Notes under the pieces: generated by a model
Told to the model about the DNA's origin: nothing
What the model saw: only the letters and a program-made list of their open reading frames with translations
Database searches by the model: none
Source of the DNA: Odontocerum albicorne
Taxonomy: Eukaryota; Arthropoda; Insecta; Trichoptera; Odontoceridae
NCBI GenBank assembly: GCA_949825065.1
Contig: OX463859.1
Coordinates: 19,431,499 to 19,495,498, forward strand
Length of the DNA stretch: 64,000 bases
Direction: 5' to 3'
Shown here: piece after piece, positions 45,222 through 55,817 of the stretch
Layout: every line of letters begins with the position of its first letter
Numbering within the stretch: position 1 is the first letter of the stretch
Made by a program: the position numbers and the translations under genes

Positions 45222-45755
45222 TAAAAAAAACAATAGAAAACCACTTTAGTAGGGTAAGGCCTGTGATGCAATGGTATAATTCTTTCTGATAATACTTGTA
45301 TTAAAGTACTCGTATTTTACCATTTATTTAAAAAGTAAAAAACAATAGAAAACCACTTAAGTAGGTAAGGCCTGTGATGCAATGGTATAATTCTTTCTGA
45401 TAATACTTGTATTAAAGTATTTACCATTTATTTAAAAATGTAAAAAACAATAGAAAACCACTTTAGTAGGCAAGGCCTGTGATGCAATGGTATAATTCTT
45501 TCTGAAAATACTTGTATTAAAGTATTTTACCATTTATTTAAAAATGTAAAAAACAATATAAAACCACTTTAGTAGGTAAGGCCTGTGATGCAATGGTATA
45601 ATTATTTCTGATAATACTTGTATTAAAATATTTTACCATTTATTTAAAAATGTAAAAAACAATAGAAAACCACTTTAATAGGTAAGACCTGTGCTGCAAT
45701 GGTATAATTCTTTCTAATAATACTTGTATTAAAGTATTTTTACCATTTATTTAAA
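45222..45755. repeat. Tandem array, ~107 bp x 5 (diverged R-M)
   Basis: GAAAACCACTTTAGTAGG or close variants occur at about 45236, 45348, 45453, 45561 and 45665. Units share AAGGCCTGTGATGCAATGGT and ATACTTGTATTAAAGTA. The first unit reads AAGTACTCGTATTTTACC where the third reads AAGTATTTTACC: an exact 6-bp difference at 45307-45314. Confidence 0.95.
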
Positions 45756-45759
45756 AATA

Positions 45760-46645
45760 TTAATATAGAAGAACTACACCAGTTTCTATACTAACCTTAA
45801 AGTCTGAAGAAGGTGGTAATCACTGGAACATTTGAATGAAGGTAAGCAAGAGGAAGTTATTCTATGAAACGAATGGATACAATTAAGGATTTAACAGAAT
45901 TCTCTTGAACTGCTGAATTCAAAATAGCCCAAGACCAAGATGGATATATACAGATTGTGCTCCAAGTTCGAGATATACCAGAATACTACAACGCTCAGCA
46001 ATGGGTACGAGATGAAGATGAAGAGATATCTATGTACATTAAAATGAATTCAAATAAAAGGATAAAAATGAAAAATGTATCAAAAAGAATAACATAAACA
46101 GTTGAAAACTCGTATTTCTGAAAAGACCTTCGAAGAGAAGTTCATTGTTCAATTATTGTTACCCTATGCGTTCCATCAAGAACACAGGGATGTCATAAAA
46201 CGCTTCTATCCAGGATGGTCCCCAACTTAGCACTTTAAGTTCTTTGAAGTAATGGACGAACCAATTCAATGATGATCTATGACTGTTATAAAAGAATAAT
46301 GGAAGACGGTTCATCGCCCAGACGATGGAAACCCGAAAGAGGAAGAAACTAGCGGAAAGAGTGTGTTTCACGACACGATATAGAATAGTTGAACATAATT
46401 ATTAGGGTAAATAAAATTGTAGCGTAACACAAACGCTAGGACACTATCTAAAAAAAATGTTGATGTGTATGTTGATAAAAGTGTTCTGACACAAAAATAG
46501 TGCGTGTCAATTTTTTTTCCAGGTAAGCATATGATGAAATCTCTCAACGTACATTATGATGCTGTGTGAGGAGAAATATACCATATTTTGGTAGGATAGA
46601 TTTGAAACATATTATTTAACATAATCCTTTATTTCCCTGTTCATA
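45760..46645. other. Unassigned stretch
   Basis: No recognised element. A 70-codon minus frame at 46159-46371 lacks known motifs. Confidence 0.35.
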
Positions 46646-46650
46646 AAACG

Positions 46651-46735
46651 AATGGTTGAAGTAAAATAGGCACTAAGTAACAAATTAAAAAAAAAAATTG
46701 TTTTGGTACTAAGTGCCTATTTTACTTCAACCATT
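46651..46735. repeat. 29-bp-arm hairpin, ~85 nt in all
   Basis: AATGGTTGAAGTAAAATAGG continues to 46679 and is answered by its complement at 46707-46735 with one mismatch. The loop is 27 nt and A/T-rich. Its size fits a short foldback element or a pre-miRNA-like hairpin. Confidence 0.85.
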
Positions 46736-46739
46736 CAAA

Positions 46740-46830
46740 TGGGTGGACCAAGTACTCGTACATACATTTTTGAAAGAAGAATTGTTAACAATTAGAGAAA
46801 GTAAATGATGAGAAGTTGTTACTCGGCTCG
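46740..46830 (+). mobile_element. Possible LINE L-A scrap
   Basis: GGTGGACCAAGTA and TTTTTGAAAGAAGAA resemble the L-A segment at 31.37-31.41 kb and 14.49-14.52 kb. Between them lies TACTCGTA (46753-46760). Confidence 0.35.
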
Positions 46831-47029
46831 ATTTTTTTGTAATTGTATATAAAAAGAAAAAAAGCGGGACTTACATCTGAAGAAAAATTAAAGAACTTAA
46901 GGAAAAGAATCGTATGTTTTGTTTTTTTTTCAAAATAATCCTGTCGTTTAGCTCATGAATGAACATCGCGACTACCATGATAGCTTCTGACGTCACTTCT
47001 CTATATCTTCTCTGCACTCCGCGGCTCGA

Positions 47030-47460
47030 AGGGCAGTTGTTAAGGGTAGTCCTGTTGCGTATAATACTTGCTCAGTTCAACGCATAAGGACTCTTCCTCT
47101 TGTGCGACATTTTTCCACACTTTCATTAACCGCAAGCATCTCCGTACTGTTTCATTGGCCACGAGCAATATGGTATGCCCAAATAATCGAAGGACTCGTC
47201 GAAGGCATATTTATGTCGGTGATTATCAGGTCTTCAAGAATGTAGGCATTAGTTCGCCTTGCTGTCCATGGACTTTGTTACACCCTCACTCAGCACCACA
47301 TTTTAATTGCATTTATTCTACGTCTTCAGCTTGCTTTCAGAATCCAAGTCTCCGCGTCGTACATTGTAAATATTGCGAATACGAAAGATTTAACTTGCCG
47401 CATTTTCATCACGATGGTAATGGTTCCGTTCTTGTATATCTTTTCCAGCTTTGACATCAA
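47030..47460 (-). mobile_element. LINE C-terminal fragment (RTE-like)
   Basis: The minus strand reads MSKLEKIYKNGTITIVMKMR, QVKSFVFAIFTMYDAETWIL and RRRINAIKMWC, then PWTARRTNAYILEDLIITDI with interruptions. The order (R.VKS.VF...LYG.E.W.., AFEMW, RTN..IL) is that of the region after the RT domain in RTE-like insect LINEs. The plus-strand 128-codon frame over the same DNA is a shadow. Confidence 0.75.
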
Positions 47461-47489
47461 AACATTGTAATCTATTACACTTGAATCGT

Positions 47490-47660
47490 TTATTGTACCA
47501 CCTGGTTAAAAACTATCCCTCACAACCCATGAGAAAGATGTTCTTAAAATTTTAAATAAGAATGAAACCGTTTAAAAAAAATGTTTATAATAGAAATCGA
47601 ACCCGTGATCTACGGGTCGGAAAACAGTCGTCTTACCAACTAGATTACAGAAGTCGTCAA
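47490..47660 (-). mobile_element. tRNA-derived SINE, family S-A
   Basis: The minus strand begins GACTTCTGTAATCTAGTTGG (A box), then CCGACCCGTAGATCACGGGT with a B-box ACGGGTTCGATTTC. The body continues to ACCAGGTGG. Confidence 0.8.
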
Positions 47661-47664
47661 AATA

Positions 47665-48110
47665 GCACTTCGTCCAAATATACTAACGTATCACGCTCTT
47701 CTTTAATCGTTTATAAAATCTTCGCTTAAAAAACAGCAATAACACAGTTTATGTCAGTATCAACAAACCTTGTTTAGGTAGGCTCTATACAAACCTAATA
47801 TTAACCGTCGACAAAATAATAATTTGCTATGTATTAAGTGCGCGCTATTTTCGTCCTGGTAACCCTCCCCCCCGCGTCACTAAAAGGGGTTGCGCCCCCA
47901 AACTTCGTGTGTTTTATTACAATACACTACCGCCATCTTGTTATTTAATAAAACATTTTATTCCACTTCAAAATTATTACGACAGTGGCGCTAAATTCTA
48001 TTTTTATCGTAATAAAATAGTATGTATATTATAATAATAGCAATAAAGGTAACATTTTTTGATATTTCAAAACAAAAGAGTGGCGGGGCTCTTATCGGAG
48101 GGATGGGTTA
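47665..48110. other. Unassigned stretch
   Basis: 47850-47910 is C-rich (GGTAACCCTCCCCCCCGCG). Otherwise nothing is recognised. Confidence 0.35.
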
Positions 48111-48118
48111 ATGTTTTC

Positions 48119-48195
48119 ATTGGATGTTTGAAAATCTTTTTGTTTTATGTTGGATGTTTGAAGTTCTTTTTGTTTTATGTTGGATGTTTGATATT
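48119..48195. repeat. 30-bp minisatellite x ~2.5
   Basis: TTGGATGTTTGAA plus CTTTTTGTTTTATG repeats at 30-bp spacing from 48121. Confidence 0.85.
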
Positions 48196-48199
48196 TGTT

Positions 48200-49030
48200 T
48201 TTACAGAAATCAATTTCGGTCAAATAAAGTGTATTCCCTGAAATGCAAAAAAAAACACCTGACGACTGGATAGAGTTCTTGGAAAAAATGGATATCTTAG
48301 AAGATTAGTCTGTAAACTCTATGGAACGTAGAAATAATGTCATTGAAAACTCAAAAAGTTGTCATGGAGAGGACAACTACAAACATTAAGAATGTCAGAT
48401 CATTGATTGGTCAGCAGCGGAATATGTAGTTCCAGTCTGAAGTAACTCCTTACATTCTTGAAATGTTGGCATTATCATGAACGAAATCGGGAAGATAATA
48501 ACTTGATGCTCAAATGAACCCATGGGCACGGGTATGAGCCCACCCGAGATTTGTAGAAGTATTACAGCTTACATAGAAAGAACAAAACAAGTTCAGGGCT
48601 ACACAACACCCCGTATATGGTCACCAGCCAGCAACATCAATATTGAAATCTATGAAAAGTTTTATGGGAGTTATGTAGGGAGCTCAAGAACTAACGATCC
48701 ATTCAGATGAAGAGCGATCTCTGAAGTGGAAAAAAAACACCTGACAGAATAGAGCTCGTGGAAAATATGGAAAAGAGGACAACAACTTATATGGTTTTTT
48801 TTGGAGCTCCCTGAATAGATTCTGAGTAAGCATGACTAGATGCAAGCATGCAGAGATGGGGTTTCTTGAACGAAAGAAGTATTGAATGTAGTTGTGGGAC
48901 TAAACAAGACTCACGACACTAATGTAAAATACTAGCTTTTCAGAACAACACCTGCTATGAATGATAGTGCCTCCTTCCAGAAACACGTACCATAATTAAC
49001 AATTTGACAATTTACATAATCTTTACGATC
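48200..49030. other. Unassigned stretch
   Basis: A local direct repeat of AAAAAACACCTGAC is present (about 48250 and 48732). Otherwise no recognisable element. Confidence 0.35.
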
Positions 49031-49032
49031 TC

Positions 49033-49142
49033 CATGGTCTAATTGTAAGACGCTTGACTTCTCCCGCATGATTTGGAAATGATTTCCGAGGGTACCCAAA
49101 AATAAAAAAAAACGGGTCCCTGTCTGATTAAAGTGTTTGACA
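49033..49142 (+). mobile_element. SINE S-A-like head
   Basis: CCATGGTCTAATTGTAAGAC (A box), then GATTTCCGAGGGTACCC. The stretch GAGGGTACCCAAAAAT, later ACGGGTCCCTGTCTG, is the same motif that is tandemly repeated at 52.74-52.91 kb. Confidence 0.6.
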
Positions 49143-49144
49143 GA

Positions 49145-49865
49145 CTGCAATACTTACAAATGCTAAGTACATATATGAGTGTTGACTTTTCACATGTGAT
49201 ATTGTTACCATCACGTGCAATAATGAACTATAAATTCCGTGCCCACTCCAGTGGTTCAAAGTCCGATGGGCTATAGACAATTTTGTCTCTAGGTAACGCT
49301 TTGCAGTATGCCCGAATCACCAACTCAGCTTTGTTGAAGGGAACGAAACCACCATACAAAAGAAAAAAAAATATAATTGATGGTCTGGACATGGAATTGA
49401 ATGAGAGTCAGAGAAAACCTCAGAGGGTAGAGCTCAGAGGGTATAGAGTATAGTTCAGAAAACCTCATAAAACTCGTATAGAGCTTTAACTTTATGGACA
49501 ATTTTTCTCCAAGCTAAAACCATTTTCTTTGTCTGCCAAAGTAGCTTTCTTTCTAGTTGTTGGACTTGCATAATGCTTTTCGTTTACCGTGTCGACAGAT
49601 ATTTACTAACGTGGTATTTTCATGCCAAGTTTCCCAACTTTATTTATTTTACTTTGTATTTAGCAAAAAATCTGATTTTTCTTTTGAATTTGAGGGAAAA
49701 GTATAATGAAATGTTTTAATTAACTTTCGTTAAGAACATATTAGTTTTAACTATTGTACATTGAAATTAGTTATAACTGCATTGAATACATATTAGCAAC
49801 CACACGATAGGAAAAAGTAAAGAAAAACTCCGAGTTAATTACGAATCATTTTAAATACATTTGAT
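49145..49865. other. Unassigned stretch
   Basis: No recognised element. A short direct repeat CTCAGAGGGTA occurs at about 49410-49445. Confidence 0.35.
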
Positions 49866-49867
49866 AG

Positions 49868-49997
49868 TTGCTCAGTGGTGAGATTCTTTAACCACTCGGG
49901 AGTTTCGGGTTCGATTCTCGATGCTACTCAAAAAAAGGTTTCAGTCTTGTACCTTATTTTATGGCCGCGGCCACCACTTTCCTATTCTAACACTTAA
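49868..49997 (+). mobile_element. tRNA-derived SINE with variant tail
   Basis: GTTGCTCAGTGGTGAGATTC (A box), then AGTTTCGGGTTCGATTCTCG (near-perfect B box), then GGTTTCAGTCTTGTACC and GGCCGCGGCCACCAC. The tail is shared, inverted, with repeat R-D at 16.6 and 33.05 kb. Confidence 0.75.
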
Positions 49998-50152
49998 CTT
50001 ATTAGCATTTAGTTTGTAAAAAAATTATTCTGTCAATAATAATGTATTCGACTGCTGAGATGCTCTATCTCAGGAGTCGAAACCATTATTATTGAGCCAA
50101 GCCTTTGAGGAGGGTTTGCTCATTAAACGGCGTAACATAAGTTATCCTTTTA

Positions 50153-50257
50153 TTGTTACGAGTATTACCATCGTGAATCCGTTGATCTAAAGCAGCGGTC
50201 GATAAACATTTCTTGTAAATGTAAATGACCAAATATAATACTAAATACTCGTAACAA
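50153..50257. repeat. 105-bp element with 14-bp inverted repeats containing TACGAGTA
   Basis: TTGTTACGAGTATT (50153-50166) and AATACTCGTAACAA (50244-50257) are exact inverted repeats around 77 bp. It could be a tiny MITE or two footprint-like octamers that happen to face each other. Confidence 0.6.
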
Positions 50258-50456
50258 AATGTAACGTAATAATAAAAAGTAGAAATAAAAAGGCTACAAT
50301 TGTTTAAAATAGTCGGCCGTTCCGTCGTAGAGCGTACTTTGAAATTATAAAATCCATTCTTAGTGGGCTATACCTAAAAAGTGGGCCATACCTAAAAATA
50401 CAATGGGCCGGATTCCGCCCACGGGCCGTAGATGGCAACCTCTGATCTAAAGTGTC

Positions 50457-50990
50457 AAAGTAAGATGTTAGGTAAATCAGTAATGAATGTATAAAATTAA
50501 ATGGAAAAGAAAATATATTTAAAAGAAGTTATCAAAATGTCTAGGCTCATCTCATAACATCATTAGAGCCGAAATACACCCCACCAATAGGAGGACGTGC
50601 CCGGCCAAGGATGTCGGACGTTCCCCCCCCCCAAACAGTATTGGAAACAAATAAAAAGTTAGGTTACTCAGATTTGGATACGTATATATAAAATACATGT
50701 AAAAAGTAAGGTACATCAGTATTAAAAAGATGTAAATATTAATACATATATATGCTTAATTAAACCTGTATCGAATATATATGAAAGTTAGGTAAACCAG
50801 TTTTTAATATATATATGAAGTTATGTAAATCAGTATTGCATACATATAAATATAAAATACATAAAAAAAGTAAGTAAACTAATATTAAATACATGTGTAT
50901 TGAAAACATATAAAAAGTTTGATAAACCAGTATCGCATACATATAAAAAGATAGGCAAACCGGAATTGAATACACACGATTAAAACATAA
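50457..50990. repeat. Degenerate tandem repeats, ~35-50 bp units
   Basis: At least seven loose copies of (A)AAAAGT(T/A)AGGTAAACCAG followed by (T/G)AATACATATA. Copies differ at many positions and in spacing. The minus frame that crosses them is a by-product. Confidence 0.8.
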
Positions 50991-50994
50991 TTTT

Positions 50995-51685
50995 TATTTC
51001 ACTGAAGGTCACGAAAAAGGTTTCTTCACCTCTATTTATTATACGAGTATTACACAGTGATAAAGGAATATAGCTTTGGATCAAAAGTTTTGCGATTCAC
51101 GGAAACTAAAATGACTTTTCAATACGAAAATTTTTCGCTGAAAATAATATTTCAGGTAAATTTTTTAGAACCTGAGTATTTCTTTTGATTTGCCCTTCTC
51201 TGTTTAAAAAGAAAATATCTTTTAAATTATTTATTTTGACTGATAATGGGTTTTAATCCTTTGCAGGTAGAATCTTGAATGTTCAAAGAGCTTTTATGTC
51301 TTAAATATAATGCAATTCCAGTCTTTATGATTTTGCGCCTTCAAATTCAGTCTAATTTTTACATCTTGATAGTCTCATTATTTGAATGCTTCAACTAGTA
51401 GTCTGATTCTTTTAGACTGCCTTTACAGCATTAATTATTATTTTTTTTTAAATTTTATTTAATGCATTCTAATTTAATCTAATTGTTCTTTCAAGCCATT
51501 GGTAATCAAAGTTCAAAGAGACAAAGAACGGAATATTACATATTGTTTTACAAAAAAATCTAACGCAATAATTTATGTGTATCCGTAATACGAGTATATT
51601 TGAATTGGTGACATATACACGTTGAAGATCATGGTAGGGAGTCAAAATAATCTAAAGATCCAATAATTGAGCCGCTGGGTTCAAT
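50995..51685. other. Unassigned AT-rich stretch
   Basis: No recognised element. It contains TACGAGTA at 51042-51049 and 51589-51596. Confidence 0.35.
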
Positions 51686-51689
51686 AACT

Positions 51690-52205
51690 CTAAGTTCGTA
51701 GTCCTACAAATGTTGTACTTACCGCATCTTTTTTTTCTTCTCCCTGGCTCCATCCCAACTCACTGTCTGCGAAGACTGTTGTGTCAGCTTTCCTCATCCT
51801 CAGGTTGTATGTTCTTCTGTCCCGGACTACGTCCCCCAGGCCGTGCCTCTGCATCAGGTTATCTTCTTGTACCACCCACGAATTCTTCGGTCTTCCTCTG
51901 GTTGTTATATGAGGAAGGTCCATGGAGATTGCCTGGTTCACAATGTGATAGGGTGTTCTGCGTTCAATGTGCCCACACCATCTCAATCGCCTCTCATCCA
52001 TCTTACTGTTGATGTCTGTAATACCTAGGCTTTCACGAATGCGTGAACTTTTTATTTTGTCTCTTAAGGACACACCAGCTGATAATCTTAGCATGCGCAT
52101 TTCAGCAGTTTCTAGTTACCTGGAGTAAGAGTTATACATCGTCCAGCATTCGGAGCCATAGAGGAGTGCGGGTTTGACAATCGTTTGGTATACTTTTGTT
52201 TGCAC
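51690..52205 (-). mobile_element. RTE-like LINE C-terminal fragment
   Basis: An open frame of 136 codons on the minus strand contains MRMLRLSAGVSLRDKIKSSR, IRESLGI, RLRWCGHIERR, TTRGRPKNSWVVQED, then DRRTYNLR and ADTT. Upstream, past one stop, TIVKPALLYGSECW is readable. This order (LLYG.E.W, MRMLR...G, D+I, RLRW.GH, GRP+..W, DR) is the classic C-terminal end of RTE/BovB-type proteins. RT and endonuclease are missing. Confidence 0.9.
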
Positions 52206-52209
52206 TACC

Positions 52210-52735
52210 GCATGCAAAAAATAAATATTAACTTGGTTGATAAGCACCTTAACAGATAAGAGCCCATTACATATTAATTCAAGAGAACTTCTAACCGAAA
52301 ACTCATTATTTTAAAACAAACGTCTTATTAATAAGGCCTTGGAAGTATATACCATCAATTGTACATCGTACGCTCATATACATATGGATTTCATAGTCTG
52401 AATATATCACAGAGGACTTAGATCAGGTTTTTTTAATCATAAAAAAATAGTTTTTTTTAATCTTCAAGTCTTATTAGTTACAACCATTTGCATACTTCCC
52501 CTTCGGTTTCTTTTACTTCTAACCTTTTCTCTATTAAATTTTTCCTGCAAGCACTTTAGTTTCATAAGTGTTTCTCTGTAATGTCCTCTACTAATGTTTG
52601 CATTGTTGATTTTGTCAATCTTTCATTCGTTCAACACGCCTATCCTAGAATGTTTTGCCTTCATATAGCAGCTTTTATTTTTCCCGGCAACCTTCATAAC
52701 CTAGCTGATACAACGCCTAACTTCCACTTGGGAAC
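52210..52735. other. Unassigned AT-rich stretch
   Basis: Pyrimidine-rich on the plus strand at 52490-52700, possibly a worn minus-strand LINE end, but not alignable by eye. Confidence 0.3.
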
Positions 52736-52738
52736 ATT

Positions 52739-52912
52739 AGGTTTGATTTCTGATAGTATAAAAAAATTGGTTCCAGTTTGTTAAGAAAAGTCCGAGAATT
52801 TTGAGTTTCATCCCCGATAGTACCAAAAAAATGGGGTCCAGTTTGTTAATAAAAGTCCGGCAATTTCGGGTTTGATTTCCGAAAGTACCAAAAAATGGGT
52901 TCCAGTTTGGTT
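52739..52912. repeat. ~62 bp tandem repeat x 3 derived from a SINE head
   Basis: GGTTTGATTTCCGAAAGTAC and close variants, then AAAAA.GGGTCCAGTTTG, three times. GGTTTGATTTCCG lies at a B-box position and the adjoining GTACC..AAAA..GGGTCC is seen in the SINE at 49.05-49.14 kb. Confidence 0.8.
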
Positions 52913-53244
52913 TAAAGTTCATCTTGTAACAATACTCGTACGCATTATACTTCTGTTATATTTCTAACACGAATTACTAATCAAGAGTTTAGTACCTACT
53001 CAATTAGTTTTGCCCTCCAACAATTTAATCTCCCACCCACGCTTTTCAATTTGTCTAAATCAGTAATTTAGATAATTTAAATGATATACTTCAAATTATC
53101 TGGATTACTTAGCCTGACATTATTGATTGTCTTTTTTATTAGTTATATGTATATTGAAAGATATTTATTGTCGGGACATTAATGACATATATAGTAATTT
53201 ATAATTTTTGACAGAAAAAGAAACATTTTACATAGAAACCTTCA

Positions 53245-53590
53245 TGTAATTACCTATTGGAGTAGGCAGATAGGAGGGGGCGCCAGACTTTCCTCTTGCA
53301 ACACACATATTTCGCCTGTTCTACATCCATATAGCTTCTCATACAGGTCCTACGATTTCTTTGACTTTTAACATTTTTACATATTGTAAATACCCTAACC
53401 AATATAATTTTTTTACGGAAGTCCATTTGCTTTGCCATCATATTTACATACATACTACCACGCCATTTCCCTGCTAGGGTAGACAGATAGGACAGAGCGC
53501 CGTACATTTTTATCTCGACACACATAACGTATTTCCCCTCTACCACATCTATACACCTTTTCATAAAGTTCTCTGATTTTTTTTCATTTT
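53245..53590 (-). mobile_element. Two LINE L-A termini back to back
   Basis: GTAGGCAGATAGGAGGGGGC starts one copy (53263) and GGTAGACAGATAGGACAGAG a second (53479), both followed by the CACACATA..TTTCGCCT and CATCCATA..CTTCTCATA series. On the minus strand the ends read YLSTLAGKWRGSMYVNM. Confidence 0.75.
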
Positions 53591-53599
53591 ACATTAAAG

Positions 53600-54230
53600 T
53601 TTTTTTCAGAGGTATTAAAAAATTTATTCACCGTTGTTGAAAAAAATTAGAATCATAGAGTGACTATGTAGATTTTTTTTCTTTCTGTCCCTTTTCAGTA
53701 TCCATGAAACTTTTAAGACCTTTTTACGTTATAAACTATTTATGTGAAAATAAGAAAGCTTGTACGAAGCATAAATATAATCGAAATTCCAAGATCTATA
53801 CGCGAGCTAAACTTATCCTGAGTTCACTCGGATAAAGGATACCCAAAACAATATCATATTTAAATAAAAAAAATCGGTATTCAAATTAACTTTCAGAATG
53901 GACGTCCTTTCAGTAAAATGTGGAATTGAAACACATTTAGACACACAAAGTGTCTTGGAGTGTCCACAAGGATAGTCGTATTGAATAGGTCCGTATTAGC
54001 ATAGGATATCAAAAATCTCTACCCTTGGTGACATCACAAATTCATTTTATTACTCCCGGTATGTATGACAATATTTACAAAAAAAAAACAAAAAAAAGTT
54101 CTTCAATTCCAATTAAAGTCTTGATACTGAAATTCTAATCACAAGTTTCGATCTCTTTAAAGCTTTTCGTCAAGGACTGTTGAGCCGAGAGCATAATTTT
54201 TTTACTCATTTAAATATTTAATTGTAAAGA
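53600..54230. other. Unassigned AT-rich stretch
   Basis: No recognised element. Confidence 0.35.
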
Positions 54231-54234
54231 AAAC

Positions 54235-54650
54235 AAATAGTAAGTTCATTGCCTTACGGCAAACTCTTCCAACTAACGGGAAAAAAGTTACGTAAATTAA
54301 TACCCACTTCTGGGTAGTTACAATATTATTTCCAAGAAGTAAGAAAAATAAAAGACATTAACATATTTAAAGCATTAAAAAACTGTTAGAAAAAAAGAAA
54401 AATTTAATTTTAGCAATTGTCACCAAATACTGCGAAAAGAGAAGAAATATGGAGAGGACAAAAATAAGAGTTCTGAATGGGTGTTGCGGTTTAATTCGCG
54501 TTAATATTTTTTTTTCAGATAGGGCTGTAGTGTGGTTTGCAATTCAAACCTCTTTAACTTCTTTCTGGATGGTTAAATGAGATCGCCACTTAGCAACAAA
54601 TCTGTAAACTTAGATTGTATGCAACCAAAGTGTAAAACAATAATACTTGT
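54235..54650. mobile_element. SINE S-A fragments (minus 54235-54320, plus 54510-54650)
   Basis: TTCATTGCCTTACGGCAAAC and TCTTCCAACTAACGGGAAAA are the complement of the S-A body. Later, CTTTCTGGATGGTTAAATGA, GATCGCCACTTAGCAAC and CAACCAAAGTGTAAAACAAT are the S-A body and 3' end in plus orientation, after a GCAATTCAAACCTC that may be the B-box remnant. Confidence 0.6.
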
Positions 54651-54682
54651 ACTAGTATTTGTTTTAAAGTTTGAAGATGTTT

Positions 54683-54797
54683 TTATTGAGTGAATCAGGT
54701 GTCGTAATTATTTTTTCGAAGGCCTGACTAGTTTTTTAGAGTGAATCAGGTGTCGTAATTATTTTTTCGACGAACTGGTTAGTTTTTTATTGAAAAA
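54683..54797. repeat. ~59-62 bp tandem duplication
   Basis: GAGTGAATCAGGTGTCGTAA, then TTATTTTTTCGA and (G/A)CTAGTTTTTTA, occurs twice with few differences. Confidence 0.9.
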
Positions 54798-54799
54798 TT

Positions 54800-55085
54800 T
54801 TCTTAAGCCTATTTTGTTTCAAATTTTGAAAACTCTCAGTTTGGTTATTTTTTTTAAATTATATCGTCACTTTACCAAGGGTGTGAAAGTTAAGGGGCTG
54901 AAACATCATTTAAATTACATCGTCAATGTGCACAAAAAGAATATGTTTTTTAATTAAAATAATTAATTTACCCCTACAAAATGGAAAAATATTCGTGATT
55001 ATGACTTTTCTAAAGCACAAAAATAATTATACATTTTTTTTTATACTTTTATATCTTGGTTTTTACTTTTAAATCTTGTTTTTTA
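54800..55085. other. Unassigned AT-rich stretch
   Basis: GTCACTTTACCAAGGGTGTG at 54865 weakly resembles the R-M monomer, but not enough to call. Confidence 0.3.
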
Positions 55086-55089
55086 TACT

Positions 55090-55435
55090 TCTATAACTTG
55101 AACTTCCTCAATTATTCATAATTCTCACTAAGTCATTTTTTTTTCAAAATCTGGTCTATTTGATCCAGTCAAGTTTATCTCGGTTTACCTATTTTCCGCA
55201 CACTTTTTCCTTCTGATTACACTCGCTTAATCATTCTTTAGTTATCCATTCTCTCCGTACGTTCAAACAAACCTAACGCTCCTTTGTTTATCTTACTAAA
55301 ACATTAATTTTATCCATATATTCATTTCTCATATCTTCCTTCCGTCTTCTTTCATACGTTCCACATTTTTTTCTTATTGCACGCATCTTTTTACCATTGA
55401 TTATACTTTCAACCTTATTTTACCTAAACCATGCT
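55090..55435 (-). mobile_element. LINE 3'-region fragment (family L-A)
   Basis: ATTTGATCCAGTCAAGTTTA, TCTCGGTTTACC and TCCGTACGTTCAAACAAACC fit the minus-strand L-A series (complement of GGTAAACCGAG, then ACTTGACTGGATCAAAT). The terminal tail is missing. Confidence 0.6.
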
Positions 55436-55561
55436 TCATTTCTATGAAAAAAGGTGGGCACCAACCCATAATTAAATATTGTTATATTTGCTTCTATTAT
55501 TAGATTTATTTATAATCATCATATTACATATTTCATTATAATTCCGTTTGTTATTCCATTA

Positions 55562-55786
55562 ACTGCATTAATCCTCGTGACACATCTTTCTACCTCTACC
55601 TCCCCTCTCGAAGCTTACTTGAGTTGAATGATTTCGATTTGTTAGGAGAACAATGCTAAGATCCAACTAGTATCATGTTCCATCGAAATCTCTCGTAACA
55701 AACCGAGATCATTCCTACTTACAAGAGTCTTGATACAGGAGGTGGAAACACGTGATGCGAGAATTAATGTTATTAGTGAAATTAGA
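55562..55786. repeat. Dispersed repeat, family R-C copy 3, with long inverted arms
   Basis: ATTAATCCTCGTGACACATC, TTTCTACCTC at the left and GAGGTGGAAACACGTGATGC, GAGAATTAATG at the right are inverted arms of about 40 bp with several mismatches. In between lie TTTCGATTTGTTAGGAGAAC and AACTAGTATCATGTTCCATC. Here the arms lie about 130 bp apart instead of 10 bp as in copy 1. Confidence 0.68.
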
Positions 55787-55817
55787 AAGAATTTTTTTTT
55801 AATTAAATATCCAAATG

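Noticed and set aside
47068..47454. 128-codon plus-strand frame
   Set aside because: The opposite strand carries a recognisable LINE C-terminal series, so the plus frame is a shadow.
49868..49940. Possible functional tRNA gene (A box and near-perfect B box)
   Set aside because: No matching acceptor stem or clear anticodon arm is seen, and it is followed by a SINE body shared with other copies.
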